Positions 5,703-7,912 of a stretch of 7,912 nt of DNA are shown piece after piece. Position numbers and translations under genes: made by a program. Below the pieces are notes generated by a model. The model was not told where the DNA came from. It searched no databases and was given only the letters and a program-made list of their open reading frames with translations. Numbering within the stretch: position 1 is the stretch's first letter; every line of letters begins with the position of its first letter. This DNA comes from a bacterium (GTDB lineage: Bacteria; Zixibacteria; MSB-5A5; GN15; FEB-12), in NCBI GenBank assembly GCA_030640905.1, contig DAOWIM010000280.1, forward strand, positions 1 through 7,912, written 5' to 3'.

Positions 5703-6616
5703 GAAAGAAACTCACACCATCATTCATTGAGCTGACTCAGGATGCTTGCTTAAAGGCGTTCTGGCGGAAGCCCGCGCTGCGACTGTTTTTGCAGCAACAC
5801 CAAATATCTCAAACACAGCTTGCGACATGGCACGGTGACGAATCAAAAAGGGTCTTTCTTAATCGCCTATTCCCAGAACTGTTGCAGATCAACGACAATA
5901 GTGGCCACGCCGCGGTTCTCGAAATGGCTCGATCACTCGCAGAGATGAAGCATTTTCCGGATTTGGAGGGCTGGGAGGATTCAGCAGAGAAGATATCTGC
6001 GGCTCACAACGCGGTTGCGCGGATCAAGTTGGAGGTAAATAGGTTAAACCGGCAAGTTCGTGATACGAAGAATCAGGAACGACGTCGCAAGGAAGCATCA
6101 GAACGCCAACAAGAGATTCTTGCGGCCGAGCAATCCTTGCAGAAATTGTCAGACAGCCTGACTGAACTGATTCCGATACAGGGCACCCAAGAAGGCGGAT
6201 ACGCTTTTGAACAGTGGTTCTACGATCTTACGCGTTTCTTCGAAATCACATCCCGCCCCCGCTACAATGTCAAAGGGCGGCAGATTGACGGCTCATTATC
6301 CCTTGAAGGAACCACCTATCTGGTCGAGACGAAGTTTACAAAGGTGCAAACCGGAGTAACGGATGTAGACAGTTTTATGTCAAAGATTATGCGCATGGCT
6401 GACAATACAATGGGTATCTTTGTCTCCATGGCTGGCTTCTCGAAGGTAGCGATAGACGGGGCGTCTCGTGATCGCACTCCTATGCTCCTATTGGATTACA
6501 GTCATATTTACAATCTGATACTCTCTGGCTCCATATCATTGCCGGGTGTGATTCAACGAATCAAGAGACACGCTTCGCAAACGGGTGATGCGCTGCTGCC
6601 GATTAAGGACTTCTGA
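5699..6616 (+). CDS. Mrr-like PD-(D/E)XK nuclease with coiled-coil region
   Basis: A predicted 305-residue DNA-cutting enzyme. Its C-terminal half (about 165-290) resembles the Mrr/restriction-endonuclease fold: GYAFEQWF with Glu171, then QIDG with Asp197, then LVETKF with Glu210 and Lys212, giving a complete D-x12-ExK active site. The later MGIFVSMAGFSKVAI and MLLLDYSHIYNLI stretches match the usual end of Mrr-like catalytic domains. Residues about 98-160 are charged and heptad-like, probably a coiled coil. The N-terminal about 90 residues (KLTPSFIELTQDACLKAFW) are not recognised and may be the sensor or target-binding part. The ATG at 5699 is chosen because it overlaps the upstream ORF's stop. 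GTG at 5672, with AAGG ten bases upstream, is an alternative that adds nine residues. The membrane-protein gene follows after 91 bases. The nuclease fold is likely; a defence role is inference. Confidence 0.8.
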   Translation: MRKKLTPSFIELTQDACLKAFWRKPALRLFLQQHQISQTQLATWHGDESKRVFLNRLFPELLQINDNSGHAAVLEMARSLAEMKHFPDLEGWEDSAEKISAAHNAVARIKLEVNRLNRQVRDTKNQERRRKEASERQQEILAAEQSLQKLSDSLTELIPIQGTQEGGYAFEQWFYDLTRFFEITSRPRYNVKGRQIDGSLSLEGTTYLVETKFTKVQTGVTDVDSFMSKIMRMADNTMGIFVSMAGFSKVAIDGASRDRTPMLLLDYSHIYNLILSGSISLPGVIQRIKRHASQTGDALLPIKDF

Positions 6617-6707
6617 GGATAGGGGTACGAGCGACCACAAGGGCCATGATGTAGTTTGCGAAAAGGTAAACAAATAACAAGAATTGTTGATGAAAGGAGG
6701 AACTCAA

Positions 6708-7139
6708 TTGAATGAAACCCTTTTATTCTGGCTATGTATATTAGTTGGCATGGTGGGACTTGCTGTGGTTACGGCAATCATCTGGTTTGGTAGAAACCTA
6801 ATTGCCTTCCGAGTCGAAAACAGCTTGTTTGATCATCCAATTTGGCATGAGCTTGCCCACCGAGACCGGAAGATGGGGCGGTATGGTGACGACTTACCAC
6901 GTCATGTACTTGAGGGCTATTCCGAATACCTGCAAAGGCGTAATGAATTTTGGACAACTTATGGCCAGGTTCTAATTGCCATTCTTATTGTGACGATTTT
7001 GAGCATACTTCTTTTGACGAGTGTTATTTCAGCGGAAGCCGGGTTGCCAATATTGTCTGGAATATCCGGTTTTGCTATAGCAAAAGGTGTTGCGGGATCA
7101 AAGACGATTAGTATTCCTCAGGGATCGCCGCAAGGTTAA
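6708..7139 (+). CDS. Small membrane protein with two or three transmembrane segments
   Basis: A 143-residue protein of unknown function. Residues 5-27 form a clear transmembrane helix, followed by a polar, partly acidic and His-rich region of about 55 residues (34-85). A second helix spans 86-107 and a weaker hydrophobic stretch lies at 111-130 (AGLPILSGISGFAIAKG). The start is set at TTG 6708 because a near-perfect AAAGGAGG (6693-6700) lies seven bases before it. Earlier in-frame TTG and ATG codons from 6684 lie before or within that Shine-Dalgarno and are rejected. No strong promoter was found in the 91-base gap after the nuclease, and a terminator follows directly, so the two genes are probably co-transcribed. 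The sequence looks more AT-rich than the helicase gene by eye. A role as a membrane effector beside the nuclease is only a hypothesis. Confidence 0.75.
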   Translation: MNETLLFWLCILVGMVGLAVVTAIIWFGRNLIAFRVENSLFDHPIWHELAHRDRKMGRYGDDLPRHVLEGYSEYLQRRNEFWTTYGQVLIAILIVTILSILLLTSVISAEAGLPILSGISGFAIAKGVAGSKTISIPQGSPQG

Positions 7140-7153
7140 CAGCTAAGCCAAGT

Positions 7154-7183
7154 AAGGCAGAACCATTTAGCGGTTCTGCCTTT
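7154..7183 (+). terminator. Rho-independent terminator
   Basis: A perfect 11-bp stem, AAGGCAGAACC (7154-7164) with GGTTCTGCCTT (7172-7182), encloses a 7-base loop and runs into TTTCCTATCTTTC. It begins 15 bases after the membrane-protein stop and closes the nuclease/membrane unit. Confidence 0.85.
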
Positions 7184-7429
7184 CCTATCTTTCGGAGCTG
7201 GCTCGACACGTGCCCCACCCAATGGCCGGGACGTTAGTCGACAGCAGTAGCCCTGCCGCCCCCACAAAATCCCCACCATACCACCCCTGATAACGCAGCC
7301 ACCCACTGTGGCAAAGGATAAGTCCGACATGGCCGTAAGCAACACACCCCATCTCAAAGAAGACTCCCGTCAGATGTGGACCCGCCGCGGTCGAAGATGC
7401 GCCGCGGCGGGCGCGAGACCCTGCGCGCC
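7184..7429. other. Non-coding, C-rich intergenic stretch
   Basis: No gene is supported on either strand. The plus strand is rich in CCC and CCACC runs. GTGCCCCACCC at 7210-7220 also occurs at 5411-5421, next to the intergenic hairpin cluster, and GACCCGCCGC at 7379-7388 also ends the repeat at 5436-5486. This suggests decayed copies of the same repeat family. Confidence 0.55.
7381..7411. repeat. Perfect 10-bp GC-rich inverted repeat
   Basis: CCCGCCGCGG (7381-7390) and CCGCGGCGGG (7402-7411) are exact reverse complements around an 11-base loop. No T-run follows, so it is not a classical terminator. It lies about 20 bases before repeat copy 2 and may be a further member of the hairpin family. 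Confidence 0.65.
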
Positions 7430-7524
7430 GCATCATCGATGCACCGCCCCTTTTTCCCTTGCGATAAACTCCCGTGTGATATATGCTAACACTATGGAGG
7501 CGTTACGTGCAGGGCGAAGGATGA
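7430..7524 (+). repeat. 95-base promoter/leader repeat, copy 2 (upstream of the lipoprotein gene)
   Basis: It is 83 of 95 identical to 5522-5616. The left-end inverted repeat is perfect here (GCATC-ATC-GATGC, 7430-7442). It keeps the possible promoter TTGCGA-17-TATGCT (7459-7487), GGAGG (7496-7500) and GTG CAG GGC GAA GGA TGA (7507-7524), again encoding MQGEG with ATGA overlap to the next ORF. Confidence 0.85.
7507..7524 (+). CDS. Possible five-codon leader peptide MQGEG, copy 2
   Basis: GGAGG (7496-7500) stands six bases before GTG, which opens five codons identical to copy 1 apart from the start codon, and the TGA overlaps the ATG at 7521. The preserved distance and start codon exchange (TTG to GTG) are the main argument that it is read. 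An overlapping ATG at 7494 lies across the Shine-Dalgarno itself and could instead open a 42-codon ORF. Confidence 0.35.
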   Translation: MQGEG

Positions 7525-7622
7525 GAATTATGCCGCGATCACGGCCAACCAACGAGAAGTATGGAACAATATCGATGAGCGAATCAAACAGGTCGAAGAC
7601 TACTGATGGGGAGATTTCTTGA
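7521..7622 (+). CDS. Small coupled ORF of 33 codons before the lipoprotein
   Basis: It starts at the ATG overlapping the MQGEG stop and ends at a TGA whose last base is the first base of the lipoprotein ATG (TGATG). The peptide is basic and polar (MRIMPRSRPTNEK at its start) with no signal peptide or recognised domain. It may serve only for translational coupling, or be the end of a 42-codon ORF from ATG 7494. Confidence 0.35.
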   Translation: MRIMPRSRPTNEKYGTISMSESNRSKTTDGEIS

Positions 7623-7912
7623 TGCTTTTTAAAACCGCTCCAAGCGACGGTATTGGTAACATTTTCAATCGTAAGCGTTCGCCTCGCCTTCGTTTTACTC
7701 TGCTATTCCTGATCTTCGCACTCCCGCTGCTCTTTACCGGTTGTGCCGAAGATGACAATCCGATCTCCCCGGATGAACAGCCTGTCTGGAGTATAGATGA
7801 CTCTCCGGTTACCGCTGCCCTCTCTGGTATCTGGGGTACATCTGATAACGATATCCACGCCGTAGGTGATAGTGGTACTATCATTCATTTCGACGGCAGT
7901 AGCTGGAGTGAC
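7622..7912 (+). CDS. Secreted lipoprotein with beta-propeller-type repeat (C-terminus beyond window)
   Basis: The visible 97 residues begin with a basic N-region (NRKRSPRLR), a hydrophobic core (LLFLIFALPLLF) and a lipobox-like LFTGC whose Cys41 is the predicted lipidation site. The mature part starts AEDDNPISPDEQ, an acidic spacer, so the protein is probably anchored on the outer side of a membrane. Then comes SGIWGTSDNDIHAVGDSGTIIHFDGSSW, which resembles the first blade of BNR/YCF48-like beta-propellers common in large surface lipoproteins of Myxococcota and FCB bacteria. The start overlaps the stop of the preceding small ORF and has no strong Shine-Dalgarno of its own, so translation may be coupled. 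The total length and number of repeats are unknown. Lipoprotein call is firm; function is not known. Confidence 0.85.
   Translation, partial: MLFKTAPSDGIGNIFNRKRSPRLRFTLLFLIFALPLLFTGCAEDDNPISPDEQPVWSIDDSPVTAALSGIWGTSDNDIHAVGDSGTIIHFDGSSWSD

Noticed and set aside
6656..6684. TTGCGA at 6656-6661 as a promoter for the membrane-protein gene
   Set aside because: The hexamer 17 bases downstream is AAGAAT, a poor -10, and there is no support beyond the shared TTGCGA.
7136..7436. Minus-strand open frames in the C-rich intergenic stretch
   Set aside because: Low-complexity Gly/Arg/Trp-rich translations with no Shine-Dalgarno; one runs across the terminator at 7154-7183.
7600..7888. Minus-strand open frames opposite the lipoprotein gene
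   Set aside because: The plus strand has a clear signal peptide, lipobox and propeller-type repeat; the antisense frames have nothing recognisable.

Overview
The window is a piece of a bacterial chromosome of intermediate GC. It has three minus-strand genes on the left, a repeat-rich divergent intergenic region in the middle, and three plus-strand genes on the right. The gene style (Lon, a Hel308-like helicase, a lipoprotein with an 'IWGTSDNDIHAVGDSGTI' propeller-type repeat), the abundant short hairpin repeats and a LexA-type operator of the Fibrobacter form point to an uncultured lineage of the FCB superphylum, perhaps a Zixibacteria-like candidate phylum. This placement is inference and not proven by the sequence.

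Left part, minus strand, read from high to low coordinates. A 100-residue protein with a C-terminal zinc ribbon (4901-5203) is followed 12 bases later by a 956-residue Hel308/Ski2-like superfamily 2 helicase with an added C-terminal winged-helix-like domain (2018-4888). Their shared promoter (5246-5274) holds the perfect palindrome TGCACATTTGTGCA between its -35 and -10 boxes. This matches the Fibrobacter-type LexA box TGCNC-N4-GTGCA, so the pair is probably an SOS-controlled DNA-repair operon. A terminator (1925-1959) closes it. Then a separate promoter drives a Lon-family protease gene (1-1788, cut by the window edge) whose AAA+ module has lost several key ATPase residues.

The helicase gene carries a short palindromic repeat element in frame (about 3274-3401, residues about 497-539). 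Its 51-base core recurs, 45 of 51 bases identical, in the intergenic region at 5436-5486. There it follows two further long hairpins (5326-5370 and 5369-5406).

Right part, plus strand. A 95-base repeat occurs twice without gaps (5522-5616 and 7430-7524, 83 of 95 identical), each time just upstream of a gene unrelated to the other. Each copy carries a possible promoter, a strong Shine-Dalgarno and a five-codon mini-ORF (MQGEG, starting TTG or GTG). The mini-ORF's stop overlaps the ATG of a second small ORF of about 30 codons, whose stop in turn overlaps the start of the downstream gene. Copy 1 leads to an Mrr-like PD-(D/E)XK nuclease (5699-6616) and a small membrane protein (6708-7139), which end at a strong terminator (7154-7183); this pair could be a defence module. 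Copy 2 leads to a secreted lipoprotein with a beta-propeller-type start (7622 to the window edge).

No tRNA, rRNA, CRISPR array or insertion sequence was seen.
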